A stretch of 64,000 bases of DNA from Kutzneria chonburiensis (GTDB lineage: Bacteria > Actinomycetota > Actinomycetes > Mycobacteriales > Pseudonocardiaceae), in the NCBI RefSeq assembly GCF_028622115.1, contig NZ_CP097263.1:7750001-7814000 (forward strand). The letters are read 5' to 3'. Below are positions 27,794-35,338 of the stretch, piece after piece. The first letter of the stretch is position 1; the number at the start of each line of letters is the position of its first letter. Below the pieces are notes generated by a model. The model worked only from the letters and a program-made list of their open reading frames with translations. It ran no database searches and was not told where the DNA came from. The translations under genes and the position numbers were made by a program.

Positions 27794-29192
27794 GGGTGCC
27801 GGGCCAGAGGTACTGGTCGGCGGGCTGGGTGGTGCCGCGGAACCAGGCGTCGAAGAAGCCCTTCAGGTCCTTGCCGCTGATCTGCTGCACGTACGCCTCG
27901 AACGCGGGCCAGGTGGCGTTGCCCTCGCGGTGCAACGCCGGCCAGGTCTTGAGAACCGTGAAGAAGGCATCGTCGCCGATGGTGCGGCGCAGGGCGTGCA
28001 TGGCCATGGGGCCCTTGGTGTAGACGGCGCCGAACTCGTTGCCGGCGCCCATGTCGTAGAGCTTGCCGGCGAAGAGCTGCTGGCCCTTCTGCACGGCCTT
28101 GCGGTACGTGTCGTCGAGGTTCGCGCCCTCCTTGGCCTCCGACCACAGCCATTGGGCGTAGCTGGCCAGGCACTCGTTGAGGCAGACGTCCTTCCACTGC
28201 TGGACCGACACCGAGTCGCCCCACCACTGGTGGGCGTTCTCGTGCACGATCGTGCTCAGGTCGGTCCACTTCGCGTAGATCGGCCGGGTCTGCGTCTCCA
28301 GCGAGAAGCTGATCTTGTCGGCCAGGAAGATGCCACCGGCGGCGTCCTGCGGGTACTTGCCGAACTTGCCCGACAGGAAGTCGAGGATCTCCGGCAACCG
28401 GGCCTCCAGCGCCTTCTTGTCGTCGGCGCCGGGGGCGAAGGCCGACACCACCGGCGTGCCGTCGGCCAGCTTGCCGCTGGTCATCGTCCAGTGGTCGATG
28501 CCGACCGTGGTCAGGTACGAGGCGATCGGATCGGGCTCGTCCCAGCGGTAGGTCGTCCAGCCGCCGGCCGACTCGTTCTGGCCGGCCAGGCCGTTGGAGA
28601 TCACACTCCAGCCGTCCGGCACCTTGGCCGCCAGGTGGAAGGACGCCTTGTCCGTCGGCGTGTCGTTGACCGGATACCAGGTGGCCGCCGAATGTGGTTC
28701 GCCCGCCGCGAAAGCGCCGCCGCTGCTGGAGATCTGCCAGCCTTCCGAGCCCAGCTTCTTCGACTTCACCGCGTTCGGCACGCCGCCGTACTGCACTTCA
28801 ACGCTGAAGGTGCTGCCGTTGGCGATGGCCTCCGCCGGCTTGATCACCAGCTTGTCGTCGGCCCGTTCGGTCTGCGCCTCCTGGCCGTCCACCGTCACCG
28901 TGCGGACCTCCATGCCGACCAGGTCGAGGCTGAACTCGCTCAGGTTCTGCCCGGCCTTGGCCGTGATCGTGGTGTCGCCGTCCAGGTGGTGCGACTGCGG
29001 GTCGTAGGTGATCGCCACGACGTAGTTCGAGGCGTGGTAGCCGCCGTTCCCGCTGGTCGGGTAGTACGGGTCGTTCGCCGTCCGCGCGCCGGCCGTGCCC
29101 TCCACGCCGTTCTCCGTCGTTTTCGCCGCCGGCGTGCAGGCCACGCACAGCGCCGCGACCGCCAGCAGCGCCGCCACTTTCCCAACCCGCAT
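27783..29192 (-). CDS. M1-family zinc aminopeptidase, lipoprotein
   Basis: A 469-aa metallopeptidase with the zinc site HENAHQWWG and the third ligand Glu in NECLASYAQW, 18 residues on. The exopeptidase loop reads FSLETQTRP in place of GAMEN, as in many bacterial secreted M1 enzymes. The signal peptide MRVGKVAALLAVAALCVAC ends in a lipobox Cys, so it is probably anchored outside. The N-terminal beta-sandwich domain covers about residues 40-240. It is shorter than cytosolic PepN (about 850 aa) because the C-terminal helical domain is absent. It is divergent from a hydrolase gene. Confidence 0.92.
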   Translation of the reverse strand: MRVGKVAALLAVAALCVACTPAAKTTENGVEGTAGARTANDPYYPTSGNGGYHASNYVVAITYDPQSHHLDGDTTITAKAGQNLSEFSLDLVGMEVRTVTVDGQEAQTERADDKLVIKPAEAIANGSTFSVEVQYGGVPNAVKSKKLGSEGWQISSSGGAFAAGEPHSAATWYPVNDTPTDKASFHLAAKVPDGWSVISNGLAGQNESAGGWTTYRWDEPDPIASYLTTVGIDHWTMTSGKLADGTPVVSAFAPGADDKKALEARLPEILDFLSGKFGKYPQDAAGGIFLADKISFSLETQTRPIYAKWTDLSTIVHENAHQWWGDSVSVQQWKDVCLNECLASYAQWLWSEAKEGANLDDTYRKAVQKGQQLFAGKLYDMGAGNEFGAVYTKGPMAMHALRRTIGDDAFFTVLKTWPALHREGNATWPAFEAYVQQISGKDLKGFFDAWFRGTTQPADQYLWPGTLKP

Positions 29193-29225
29193 GCCGACGT
29201 GTGTACCAGGTGGTATGAGTGCTCC

Positions 29226-29981
29226 GTGTTCGATGTCGTCGAGTTCGGCGGCTCCGGCCCCGGGATCGTGTTGTTGCACGGCCTGATGGGCCGAGCCACC
29301 ACGTGGTGGCCGGTGGCCCGGTGGCTGGTCCGCTACGGGCGGGTGGTCGGTCTCGATGCGCGGGGACACGGTCGTAATACGCACCGCGGTGGCGTTTGGC
29401 GCACCGAGGACTTCGCTTCCGATGCCGCCGCCGTGATCCGCCGCCTTGACCTTGGCCCTTCCGTCGTCATCGGCCATTCCATGGGCGGTCTGCACGCCCT
29501 CGTCCTCGCCGCCCTCGAGCCTTCCCTCGTGCGCGGCGTCGTCGTCGAGGACTTCGCCCCCGATCAGCGTGGCCGCACCGTCGACCCTTGGCGGGCCGAG
29601 TTCTCCCGTTGGCCCGCTTTCCAGTCCCTGGCCCACGTCCGGTCGTTCTTCGGCCCCGTCGGCGACTACTTCGTCGAGTGCTTCGAGGAGCGTTCCGACG
29701 GCTACCACCTCATCGCCGACCTCGACGACCTCTACCGCATCGCCGCCGAATGGGGCCGCCGCGACTACTGGCCCTTCGTCGACCGCGTTCAGGCCCCTCT
29801 GCTCGTCATCGAGGCCGAGCACACCTTCATGCCCGCCGGCCAGCAGGCCGCCATGGCCTCCCGTGCTGTGGACGGCCGCCACATCCTGGTCGAAGGCGCC
29901 GGCCACCTCGTCCAGCTCAGCACCCCCGCCGTCTACCGCGGCGCCGTCGAGGCCTTCCTCTCTGAGCTGCTGGACAGCTGA
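29226..29981 (+). CDS. Alpha/beta hydrolase
   Basis: A 251-aa alpha/beta-hydrolase. The oxyanion region is VLLHGLMG, the nucleophile elbow is GHSMGG, the acidic residue lies in LLVIEAEHTF and the His in EGAGHLVQL. It resembles esterases and lactonases with broad substrates. The GTG at 29226 follows TATGAG by 6 nt, so a leaderless mRNA is possible. It is divergent from the M1 peptidase gene 33 bp away and convergent with the toxin remnant. Confidence 0.85.
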   Translation: MFDVVEFGGSGPGIVLLHGLMGRATTWWPVARWLVRYGRVVGLDARGHGRNTHRGGVWRTEDFASDAAAVIRRLDLGPSVVIGHSMGGLHALVLAALEPSLVRGVVVEDFAPDQRGRTVDPWRAEFSRWPAFQSLAHVRSFFGPVGDYFVECFEERSDGYHLIADLDDLYRIAAEWGRRDYWPFVDRVQAPLLVIEAEHTFMPAGQQAAMASRAVDGRHILVEGAGHLVQLSTPAVYRGAVEAFLSELLDS

Positions 29982-29982
29982 C

Positions 29983-30617
29983 TCAGCTCGCCGAGTTCAA
30001 CTCCGCCGCCCACTCGGCGAAGAAGGCGCGCAGGGCAGGCACATCGGCAGGAGCGACGGGAATGTTCCTGTCGCCGATCCGGCTTAGCTTGGCGAACATC
30101 TGAGCCAGCACTCCCGGGTCAAACCCGGCATCGACCTCAGCTGCTCGATCCATGAGTAGCCGTTTGCCATAGCGGGCCGCCAGCGCGTGAACATCGCTGA
30201 AATCTCGTGCTGCCGCTCGGTCGAACAGAGCGATCAGCTTTCGACCAGCGAGTTCCTCCGGATCGAAGCTTGGCCCCAGACACGTCACGACCGGCGGCCG
30301 ACGGGAGCAGAATCGACCGCAAGATCCACAGTCAGCTCGTCCGGGCCGGAGATCTTCAGCCGTCCGAACGTCGCGAGGTCGTCAAGGCGGCTGACCTGCC
30401 ACCCCCGCTCGACTCCGGCCGCCTCCAAGGCGGCAAGTGCAGTTGGCACGTCGCCGCCGCCCTGACGGGTGAAGAAGTCGAGATCGTAGGTGGGGCGTTC
30501 GGTCAGATGCTGTGCGAGGAGCGCCGCGCCGCCGGCGAGGAGAAAGCCGTTGCTCGCGTCGAGTCCGAAGAACAGCGTCGTGACCTCGACCTGGAAAGCA
30601 GTAAGTGGATCATGCAC
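29983..30617 (-). pseudogene. AbiEii/AbiGii-type nucleotidyltransferase toxin, broken by a frameshift
   Basis: Two overlapping frames together make one protein of about 210 residues. The first (30617 to 30285, GTG start) has the nucleotidyltransferase core FLLAGGAALLAQHLTERPTYDLDFF with the GG and DxD-like motifs. It stops after DSAPVGRRS. The second (30288 to 29983) continues with VTCLGPSFDPEELAGRKLIALFDR, the conserved next part. Restoring one base near 30298-30300 would give VG-PPVVTCLGP in one frame. AbiEii toxins add nucleotides to RNA and act in phage defence. The GTG overlaps the upstream antitoxin stop by 8 bp. The break may be real or a sequencing error. Confidence 0.8.
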
Positions 30618-31116
30618 GTTCTTGGACAACCTCGACGACTTGGTCCCACGCATCGCGGATGTCACGGGGCAGCACCATTTCTGGCCAGAGATCGACGAGC
30701 AACGCCCCGTCGACGTACGTGAGGATGTCCGCGGGCTTGCCTTCACGAAGCACTATCTCGTAGCAGAGAAGACGTTCCGGTCGATCACGCAAATCAAACC
30801 GAGCTCCTGGGGTCGACCAGTTCAGGTGAAGCGGCAGCGTCACTGTCGCCAGCGCCTGGCGCAGCGGAAGCCGAGGCAAGTGGCTGGGAACCCAGAATGG
30901 TCGACCTCGTTTGGTGAGCAGCTGGGCGAACGTGACGTCGGCGTCGATCGTGAGATGGTGGCCGGTCTCTGCGAGCAGGCGTGCAGCGGTGTCCAGCGTT
31001 GGGGACGTCCGACCGTTTTCGTACGCGGACAGTGTGGGCTGCGACGTGTGAGCGCGTCGGGCAAGTTCGCTCTGGCTCATGCCGGCCGCCATCCGGGCGT
31101 CCGCGAGCAAGCTCAT
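30610..31116 (-). CDS. XRE-family antitoxin of the AbiEii pair
   Basis: A 168-aa protein with an N-terminal helix-turn-helix of the Xre type (MAAGMSQSELARRAHTSQPTLSAYENGR, near residues 9-36) and a C-terminal domain with no motif I can name. It lies directly before the nucleotidyltransferase toxin gene with an 8-bp overlap. This is the layout of a type II or IV toxin-antitoxin pair in which the HTH protein autoregulates. The ATG at 31116 has a GGAGG site 6 nt upstream. A perfect 18-bp palindrome lies just upstream. Confidence 0.85.
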   Translation of the reverse strand: MSLLADARMAAGMSQSELARRAHTSQPTLSAYENGRTSPTLDTAARLLAETGHHLTIDADVTFAQLLTKRGRPFWVPSHLPRLPLRQALATVTLPLHLNWSTPGARFDLRDRPERLLCYEIVLREGKPADILTYVDGALLVDLWPEMVLPRDIRDAWDQVVEVVQERA

Positions 31117-31130
31117 CACGCACCTCCGCT

Positions 31131-31148
31131 CATATCTAATTAGATATG
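31131..31148. promoter_or_regulatory. Perfect 18-bp palindromic operator CATATCTAATTAGATATG
   Basis: A fully symmetrical AT-rich 18-mer in very GC-rich DNA, 14 bp before the antitoxin ATG and overlapping the likely -10 region. It is well placed as the autorepression site of the Xre antitoxin. Confidence 0.8.
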
Positions 31149-31676
31149 CTACCTCGTGAACAGGACGTCCACCTCGCCGGTGGCGGTGTCGGTGATGCCG
31201 ACCTCGTCCACCTTGGCCCGGATCGGCTGGACCGGGTGCAGGGCGGCGATGCCGGCGGCCAGGGTGGGGGTGTCGATCTCCTGGGCCAGGGCGCAGTGCG
31301 GGACCCAGGAGCCGGGCAGGTAGTAGGCGACCGGGTTCTTGACCTTCTTGGCCAACACGTCGTGCACGGCCGAGTGGACGGCCAGCAGCTCGTTGTCGAC
31401 GACGGCGGTGAGCACGAGGTTGTTCTCGGCGGTGGGGAAGGTGCCGAGGGTGTAGAGCCAGATGCTGGGCAGGGCCAGCAGGTTCAGCTCGGCGGCCAGG
31501 TCGGCACGGGTCTGGCGGGTGAAGGCGCCGCCGAGGGCGAAGGTGACGTGGGGCCGGTGGCGGCGGTGGCTGCGGGTCGCCAGGCTCGGCACGCCGGCCC
31601 GTTCCAGCCGCTGCCACAGCCCCCGCACGGTGGTGTCGGCCTCGCCGTCGAAGAAGAACTCCAGGGCCTGTGCCAT
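31149..31676 (-). CDS. 2'-5' RNA ligase/2H phosphoesterase family protein
   Basis: A 175-aa protein of the LigT/2H fold. The first H-x-T motif is present (RPHVTFAL). The second is at VPHCALA, where the usual Thr/Ser after His-x is Ala, so catalytic activity may be altered or lost. Enzymes of this fold cleave or join 2'-5' or 2',3'-cyclic phosphodiester bonds. The ATG at 31676 is chosen because the N-terminus MAQALEFFFD fits the family. Its stop abuts the antitoxin operator. Confidence 0.8.
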   Translation of the reverse strand: MAQALEFFFDGEADTTVRGLWQRLERAGVPSLATRSHRRHRPHVTFALGGAFTRQTRADLAAELNLLALPSIWLYTLGTFPTAENNLVLTAVVDNELLAVHSAVHDVLAKKVKNPVAYYLPGSWVPHCALAQEIDTPTLAAGIAALHPVQPIRAKVDEVGITDTATGEVDVLFTR

Positions 31677-31695
31677 GACCCCGTATCCAACACGG

Positions 31696-31953
31696 TCAGA
31701 CCGGGCGCACCCCCACCGCGTCACGGATCTGGTTGCCCAGCTCGGCCACGGCCCGGGCGCAGTGGGCGCAGCAGTAGAACCGGCCCTCGACCTCGACGCC
31801 GTGCCCGACGATGCGGCAGTTGCACCGCTCGCACCGCGGCGCCAGCTTCTCCATCGCGCACTCGAAGGAGTCGAACCAGTGGCTCTCGCCGCTCACGGTC
31901 CGGATCTCGAACGCCATCCAGTAGTCGTTGCCGCAGACATCGCAGGTCGCCAT
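31696..31953 (-). CDS. Cys-rich metallothionein-like protein
   Basis: An 85-aa protein with ten cysteines and several histidines: MATCDVCGND, FECAMEK, CERCNC and YCCAHC. The pattern CxxCxC followed by YCCxxC resembles prokaryotic metallothioneins of the SmtA type, so zinc binding or storage is likely. The ATG at 31953 is the only start before the first Cys pair. It lies 19 bp before the 2H phosphoesterase gene on the same strand, so the two may be co-transcribed. Confidence 0.7.
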   Translation of the reverse strand: MATCDVCGNDYWMAFEIRTVSGESHWFDSFECAMEKLAPRCERCNCRIVGHGVEVEGRFYCCAHCARAVAELGNQIRDAVGVRPV

Positions 31954-32016
31954 GGCGACAGGGTGAGGGGTCCCACCGAACCCGGCAACCGGAGCCCTTA
32001 CCGGTACCGGCGCAGC

Positions 32017-32119
32017 CCCCAACCCAACCCAGGGGGCGTCCCCAGGCCCATTCTACCAGCGATAACACGGTGATGATCTTGGAAACGCCCTCTCTGTGGA
32101 TAACTGGGGGTTGTCCACA
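32017..32119 (-). repeat. Dispersed repeat copy B with DnaA-box-like 9-mers
   Basis: Reverse-strand copy of the element at 17414-17529. It keeps cgctggtagaatgg (32048-32061), tccaagatca (32074-32083) and the tail at 32017-32036. TGTGGATAA at 32095-32103 is a perfect consensus DnaA box (TTATCCACA) on the minus strand, and TTGTCCACA at 32111-32119 is on the plus strand. It lies between the mutY 3' end and the metallothionein-like gene. Confidence 0.8.
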
Positions 32120-32126
32120 GGAAGGG

Positions 32127-32999
32127 TCAGTGTTCGCCCGGGAGGGCGAAGAGGCCGGTGTCGGTCTGCTCGATGAGGCCGTCGACGAGCAGGGAGTCGA
32201 GGCAGCGGTCGCGTTGACCAGGCTCGGACCAAGCGGCGTCGAGGGCGGAGCGGGTGACGGGGCCGGGGGCGCCGCGGAGGACGTCGAGGAGGCGGCCACG
32301 GACCTGGCGGTCGGTGCCGGCGAACTTCTGCACGGCCTTGACGGGGCCGGCGTAGGCGGGACGACCGGCGAGCTGCCAAGCGCAGGTGGCGAAGACGGGA
32401 CAGTCGGCGCAACGGGGCGTCCGGGCGGTGCAGACGAGGGCGCCGAGCTCCATGAGGGCGGCGGAGTAGCGGGCGGCGACGGAGTCGACGACCGGCAACA
32501 AAGCCTCGACGTCGGCCATGTCGCGGGTGGTGGACGGCGGCCCGGCGTCGCCGGCGCCATGGACGGCCCGGGCGACGACGCGGCGGACGTTGGTGTCGAC
32601 GACGGGACACCGCTGCCCATAAGCGAAAGCGGCGACGGCGCGAGCGGTGTACGCGCCGATGCCGGGCAAGGCGAGCAGGGTGTCGACGTCGGAAGGGACG
32701 ACGTCACCATGCAAGGTGGCGATGGCGGAAGCGGCCTCGTGCAGGCGGAGGGCCCGCCGGGGGTAACCGAGCTTGCCCCATGCCCGTACTACATCGCCCT
32801 GGCTGGCGGCGGCCAATGCCGAAGGCACCGGCCACCGCGCCATCCACTCGTGCCAGATCGGCTCGACCCGGGACACCGGGGTCTGCTGGAGCATGATCTC
32901 GCTGACCAGCACGCCCCAGGCGGTGCACTCGGGCCGTCGCCACGGCAGATCCCGCGCCGTGTCGTCGAACCAGCTCAGCAGTGTGTCGGCGGCAACCAT
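32127..32999 (-). CDS. mutY: A/G-specific adenine glycosylase
   Basis: Removes adenine mispaired with 8-oxoguanine. The 290-aa protein has the helix-hairpin-helix LPGIGAYTA (about 111-119), catalytic Glu34 in SEIMLQQTP and Asp135 in VVDTNVRRV. A [4Fe-4S] cluster is held by Cys190, 197, 200 and 206 (C-x6-C-x2-C-x5-C). The C-terminal NUDIX-like 8-oxoG recognition domain seen in E. coli MutY is absent; only about 80 residues follow the cluster, as in some actinobacteria. It is 9 bp downstream of the carbonic anhydrase gene. Confidence 0.95.
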   Translation of the reverse strand: MVAADTLLSWFDDTARDLPWRRPECTAWGVLVSEIMLQQTPVSRVEPIWHEWMARWPVPSALAAASQGDVVRAWGKLGYPRRALRLHEAASAIATLHGDVVPSDVDTLLALPGIGAYTARAVAAFAYGQRCPVVDTNVRRVVARAVHGAGDAGPPSTTRDMADVEALLPVVDSVAARYSAALMELGALVCTARTPRCADCPVFATCAWQLAGRPAYAGPVKAVQKFAGTDRQVRGRLLDVLRGAPGPVTRSALDAAWSEPGQRDRCLDSLLVDGLIEQTDTGLFALPGEH

Positions 33000-33008
33000 C
33001 GCCTCCGA

Positions 33009-33515
33009 TTATCCCTGGCCGGGTGACAACACCTCGTGCAGGGCACCGTTGTGCACGTCGTAGACGAAGCCGCGGATGTTGTCCTTGTACGGCAGGAAAA
33101 CGCTGTGCCGAAGCCGGGCAAGCGAGGTGCGGACACTGTCCTTGACCTCGCGGAAAGCCTCGACGGCCCAGGTCGGGCGCAGGCCGGTGTCGGCCTCCAG
33201 CTCGTCCTTGAACTCGTCGTCGGTGGTCATCGACAACCCGCACGACGTGTGCTGGACCAGCATGATCTCCCGGGTGCCCAGCTTGCGCTGGCTCAGCGCG
33301 AGCGACCGGATGACGTCGTCGGTCACCACGCCGCCGCCGTTGCGCAGCACGTGCGCCTCACCCTGTTGCAGCCCGAACAGCTCGAACACCCGGATCCGGG
33401 CGTCCATGCATGTCAGCACGGCGATGTGCAGCGAAGGGCTGGCCGAGGACCGGTCCCCGCGGGTCCGGTCGACCAGTGCGGCATTGCGTTCGAGCAGCTC
33501 GTCGATGGCGGTCAG
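33009..33515 (-). CDS. Beta-class carbonic anhydrase, probable CTG start
   Basis: Interconverts CO2 and bicarbonate. Zinc ligands are Cys36 (in VLTCMDARI, with Asp38 and Arg40), His89 and Cys92 (QHTSCG); positions count from the proposed start. The conserved N-terminus TAIDELLERNAALV is in frame but has no ATG, GTG or TTG before it. The stop codon upstream is close, and the next GTG (before LTCMDAR) would cut off the first 32 residues. GGGAGG at 33522-33527 lies 6 nt before a CTG at 33513-33515, which gives 168 aa, a normal length. It corresponds to M. tuberculosis canB (Rv3588c) by position next to mutY. Confidence 0.88.
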   Translation of the reverse strand: MTAIDELLERNAALVDRTRGDRSSASPSLHIAVLTCMDARIRVFELFGLQQGEAHVLRNGGGVVTDDVIRSLALSQRKLGTREIMLVQHTSCGLSMTTDDEFKDELEADTGLRPTWAVEAFREVKDSVRTSLARLRHSVFLPYKDNIRGFVYDVHNGALHEVLSPGQG

Positions 33516-33640
33516 GTCGCACCTCCCGTTGTCCTGTACCTATGGCACCTGGTCGAGTGACCCCTGACAAGGGCTCTTGAGCAAAGACACAACCGGATCG
33601 GGTGACCGCGACAATCCCTGGCCGTCGGTGTCGGCGGCGT

Positions 33641-33646
33641 TACGGT
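33641..33646 (+). promoter_or_regulatory. Candidate -10 element TACGGT, leaderless start
   Basis: The hexamer ends 7 nt before the ATG at 33653. No ribosome-binding site is seen. Confidence 0.4.
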
Positions 33647-33652
33647 CGGTGC

Positions 33653-34360
33653 ATGATCGAGCCAACCGGTCCGCTCGACCCGTCGGTGTACTGGCGCCGC
33701 CGGGTGGTCGCACTGGTCTGCTCGGTGCTGCTGGTCGTGCTGCTCGCAGTGATCATCTCAAGCTGGCTCGGCCACGGCTCCGCGGCCGACCCGCAGGGCG
33801 TGGCCAACAAACAGAGCGTGGTCCCCACGTCGAGCAAGCGCCTCACGTCCTCCCCGCCGACCAGCGGCACGATCGCCGCGGCCGGGGCGTCCTCGTCCTC
33901 GTCGGCCTCGCCAACGCCGACGATCAGCACGACGACGGGCCCGCCGCCACCGCCGCCCCCACCCGGCCCGTGCCCGGACACGTCGATCACGATCGAGGGC
34001 CGCATCGCGCAGGCCGCCTACCGAGTCGGCCAGGCCCCGCTGCTCACGCTGGTGGTCACCAACTCGGGCCCGGTGGCCTGCAAGCGTGAGGTCACCCGCC
34101 AGCTGCGCGAGCTGGTCGTGCTCACCGCGGACGGCAACACCCGGCTGTGGTCCAGCTCCGACTGCTACTACCAGCAGCCCGCGGACGTCCGGCTGCTCCA
34201 GCCGGGCGAGCAGGCCACCTTCAGCATCGCCTGGGCCGGCCGCACCTCGTCGCCGAACTGCGCGCCCAGCGGGGCCTGCTGCCGGCCGGGGATTACGTGG
34301 TGCTCGGAAAGCTCGGAAACCTCACGAGCAAGCCGACCCCGTTCAAGCTCACCTGATTAA
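33653..34360 (+). CDS. Rv3587c-like membrane protein, C-terminus frameshifted
   Basis: The protein has one membrane helix near residues 17-37 (VVALVCSVLLVVLLAVIIS), then a Ser/Thr/Pro-rich linker with a run of eight Pro. An extracellular beta-rich domain follows, with paired Cys (GPCPDTSIT and ACKREV). By place next to the carbonic anhydrase gene it matches mycobacterial Rv3587c. In the present frame the end reads NCAPSGACCRPG and becomes unlike the rest. Shifting frame near 34268 gives RGLLPAGDYVVLGKLGNL and ends at 34356, which looks like the natural end. A single missing base is the simplest cause. The function is unknown. Confidence 0.75.
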   Translation: MIEPTGPLDPSVYWRRRVVALVCSVLLVVLLAVIISSWLGHGSAADPQGVANKQSVVPTSSKRLTSSPPTSGTIAAAGASSSSSASPTPTISTTTGPPPPPPPPGPCPDTSITIEGRIAQAAYRVGQAPLLTLVVTNSGPVACKREVTRQLRELVVLTADGNTRLWSSSDCYYQQPADVRLLQPGEQATFSIAWAGRTSSPNCAPSGACCRPGITWCSESSETSRASRPRSSSPD

Positions 34361-34455
34361 CCCGAAGGTGTAACGGTCGGAAGTGTAATTCCCCATCACG
34401 AATCCAGTACGGTGTGGATCCACGGGAAGTCGTTCGAGAGGATCCGTTTCCGGTC

Positions 34456-35181
34456 ATGGACGCAACATCAGTGGTGGGAGACCGTTTCCGGTCGCTGCTG
34501 CTGCGCGTCCTGGTGCTGATCGGCGGCGTGCTCGCCGGCACCGCGCTGGCCTGGCTGCTCTCCTCGGCGACGGCTTCGGCCGCCGAGCCGACGACCCCGG
34601 TCTCCACCCTGTTGTCCACGGCCGGTGACGTCGTCGACAACTCCGTCGAGCACACCGTGCACATCGGGCAGGACGCGAAAGCGGCCGCGCAGGCGGCCGC
34701 GCCGTCGGTGCCGGCCATCGAGGTCCCGGTGCCGCACCTGGTCGCCCCGGTGATCCTGGTCGAGCAGCGGCTCGACGACTTCGCCTTGCCCAGGGCCGAT
34801 GAGCAGGTCGCCAACGCGGTCGTGACCAGGACTTTCGTCCCGGCTGTGGCCGGGACGACCAGCCAGTCGGCCGCGCCGGCCGCGGCGGTGAGCCGGGTCG
34901 AGCGCCCGGCCGCGCCGATGGTGGCCGGCCCGCAGTCCGGTATGGGCGCCCCGATCGACCCGCTGCGTCCGGACGGCTCGTCCAAGTCCGAGGCGCTGCC
35001 CTTCAGCGCGCTGCCCGGCGGCGCCTGTGGCCACGACGGCCCGTCCGGCACCAGCGGCGGCATGGCCCTGCACGACGGCGTCGCCGTCGTGCCCGCGGCC
35101 GCGCCGGCCCTGGTCACGCCCGCGTCCTCGCGCTGCGTGCCGATGACCGCGCGTCGCCAGCCCGGCATCACCCCTGACTGA
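34456..35181 (+). CDS. Secreted or membrane-anchored Ala/Pro-rich protein of unknown function
   Basis: The 241-aa product starts MDATSVVGDRFRSLLLRVLV with a hydrophobic segment at about residues 15-40 ending ASAAE, a likely signal peptidase site. The mature part is rich in Ala, Pro, Val and Ser. No family can be named. A GTG at 34414 is an alternative start. The C-terminal ~60 residues contain two Cys (GGACGHDG and SSRCVP). It lies just upstream of the secreted repeat protein on the same strand, with a hairpin between them. A cell-envelope role is plausible but not shown. Confidence 0.65.
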   Translation: MDATSVVGDRFRSLLLRVLVLIGGVLAGTALAWLLSSATASAAEPTTPVSTLLSTAGDVVDNSVEHTVHIGQDAKAAAQAAAPSVPAIEVPVPHLVAPVILVEQRLDDFALPRADEQVANAVVTRTFVPAVAGTTSQSAAPAAAVSRVERPAAPMVAGPQSGMGAPIDPLRPDGSSKSEALPFSALPGGACGHDGPSGTSGGMALHDGVAVVPAAAPALVTPASSRCVPMTARRQPGITPD

Positions 35182-35190
35182 TTCCCTCTC

Positions 35191-35219
35191 GACCGGATCG
35201 CCGCGCTAGGCGTCCGGTC
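35191..35219 (+). terminator. Hairpin after the Ala/Pro-rich protein gene
   Basis: GACCGGA-T-CGCC and GGCG-TCCGGTC pair around a 6-nt loop (GCGCTA), with one bulged T. It starts 10 nt after the stop codon. No T-run follows directly. Confidence 0.55.
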
Positions 35220-35253
35220 CGCTCGTCCATTTATCTCTTCATCCCCATTTTGT

Positions 35254-35294
35254 GGGTGATCCCTGCCCCGAATCGCTTTTTCGAGGGATCACCC
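35254..35294 (+). promoter_or_regulatory. 11-bp inverted repeat before the repeat-protein gene
   Basis: GGGTGATCCCT (35254-35264) and AGGGATCACCC (35284-35294) are perfect complements 19 nt apart. The loop contains CTTTTT. The element lies 45 nt before the ATG at 35339, so it may be an operator or a 5'UTR stem. Confidence 0.55.
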
Positions 35295-35338
35295 GTGTAC
35301 TCCCGTGACCCGGGAAATCGACAAGGAGAACATTCCCC

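Noticed and set aside
31131-31148. Attachment site of an integrated element
   Set aside because: The 18-mer is a palindrome with no direct-repeat partner and there is no integrase; an operator explains it better.
33573-33640. Possible extension of the Rv3587c-like protein from 33602
   Set aside because: The extra N-terminal residues (TATIPGRRCRRRYGRC) do not match the family and lie upstream of the likely transcription start.
35254-35294. c-di-AMP (ydaO) or other known riboswitch before the repeat-protein gene
   Set aside because: Only one stem is present, and I could not find the conserved cores of the riboswitch classes I know.
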